Below, piece after piece: positions 5,183 to 5,310 of a DNA stretch of 5,310 nucleotides. The stretch spans positions 1 through 5,310 of the forward strand of contig JBGTHB010000207.1 in NCBI GenBank assembly GCA_041746415.1, written 5' to 3'. This DNA is from JBGTHB01 sp041746415. Its GTDB lineage: Bacteria > Pseudomonadota > Gammaproteobacteria > Coxiellales > Coxiellaceae. The position numbers were made by a program, and so were the translations under genes. The notes below the pieces were generated by a model. It worked only from the letters and a program-made list of their open reading frames with translations. It was not told the origin of the DNA and ran no database searches. Within the stretch, counting starts at the first letter, position 1; each line of letters opens with the position of its first letter.

Positions 5183-5310
5183 CTAGACTAACGCAATCGC
5201 TGCCTGCATACGCGCAACCACCCGCTCACGCCCAATCAACAGCAACGTCACATCAATTGACGGCGACATCGTATTTCCCGTAACAGCTACCCGAATCGGC
5301 TGGGCAATTT
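5183..5310 (-). CDS. gltX: Glutamyl-tRNA synthetase, C-terminal end (partial)
   Basis: The minus strand encodes 41 C-terminal residues that run off the right edge of the window: IAQPIRVAVTGNTMSPSIDV, then TLLLIGRERVVARMQAAIAL and a valine before TAG. This is the signature end of bacterial GltX, where a (I/L)xxPxRVAVTG...SPxID segment and a GRER..AR helix form the anticodon-binding domain. The enzyme charges tRNA-Glu with glutamate in the cytoplasm. In some gammaproteobacteria a GltX paralogue (GltX2/GluQ-like) exists; the full N-terminal part would be needed to tell. The reading frame is clean to the edge. Confidence 0.9.
   Translation of the reverse strand, partial: IAQPIRVAVTGNTMSPSIDVTLLLIGRERVVARMQAAIALV

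Overview
The window looks like a piece of an AT-rich gammaproteobacterial chromosome. The supports are a CCA-encoding tRNA-Thr with a canonical TATAAT promoter, a bacterial-type glutamyl-tRNA synthetase C-terminus (gltX) and intronless genes with Shine-Dalgarno sites. A host-associated Legionellales-like genome would fit the eukaryote-like acyl-CoA synthetase and the many decayed genes, but that placement is inference.

Left part (1-2485). A complete minus-strand medium-chain acyl-CoA synthetase (ACSM-like, 579 aa, GTG start with a good GGAG site) fills 23-1762. Its N-terminus looks like a mitochondrial presequence. To the right are a weak hairpin/T-tract, a small charged minus-strand ORF (1877-2086) and about 400 bp holding only small or decayed reading frames.

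Middle part (2486-4274). A 34-bp perfect direct repeat of the tRNA-Thr 3' end bounds a unit of about 1.8 kb, with one copy at 2486-2519 and the other inside the intact tRNA gene at 4275-4308. This is the footprint of integration at a tRNA 3' end. No integrase is present. The cargo is a tetR-like repressor gene broken by three in-frame stops and a frameshift, a 53-bp near-palindrome with two TetR-type operators laid over its promoter, an overlapping intact alpha/beta hydrolase, and a short orphan reading frame next to the tRNA.

tRNA locus (4275-4556). The intact minus-strand tRNA-Thr(UGU) is separated from its strong promoter by 164 bp. That spacer contains a 19-nt duplicate of the tRNA 5' end and about 135 bp of consecutive hairpins. 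The gene has therefore been duplicated on both sides: its 3' end is repeated at the far end of the 1.8-kb unit, and its 5' end is repeated beside the promoter.

Right part (4557-5310). A 169-aa unrecognised membrane protein has two predicted membrane segments around a loop with two Cys-PGV-Cys repeats. It converges, with a gap of only 9 bp, on the 3' end of gltX, which runs off the window. The tRNA and gltX are probably chromosomal core; the material between the tRNA repeats is accessory.
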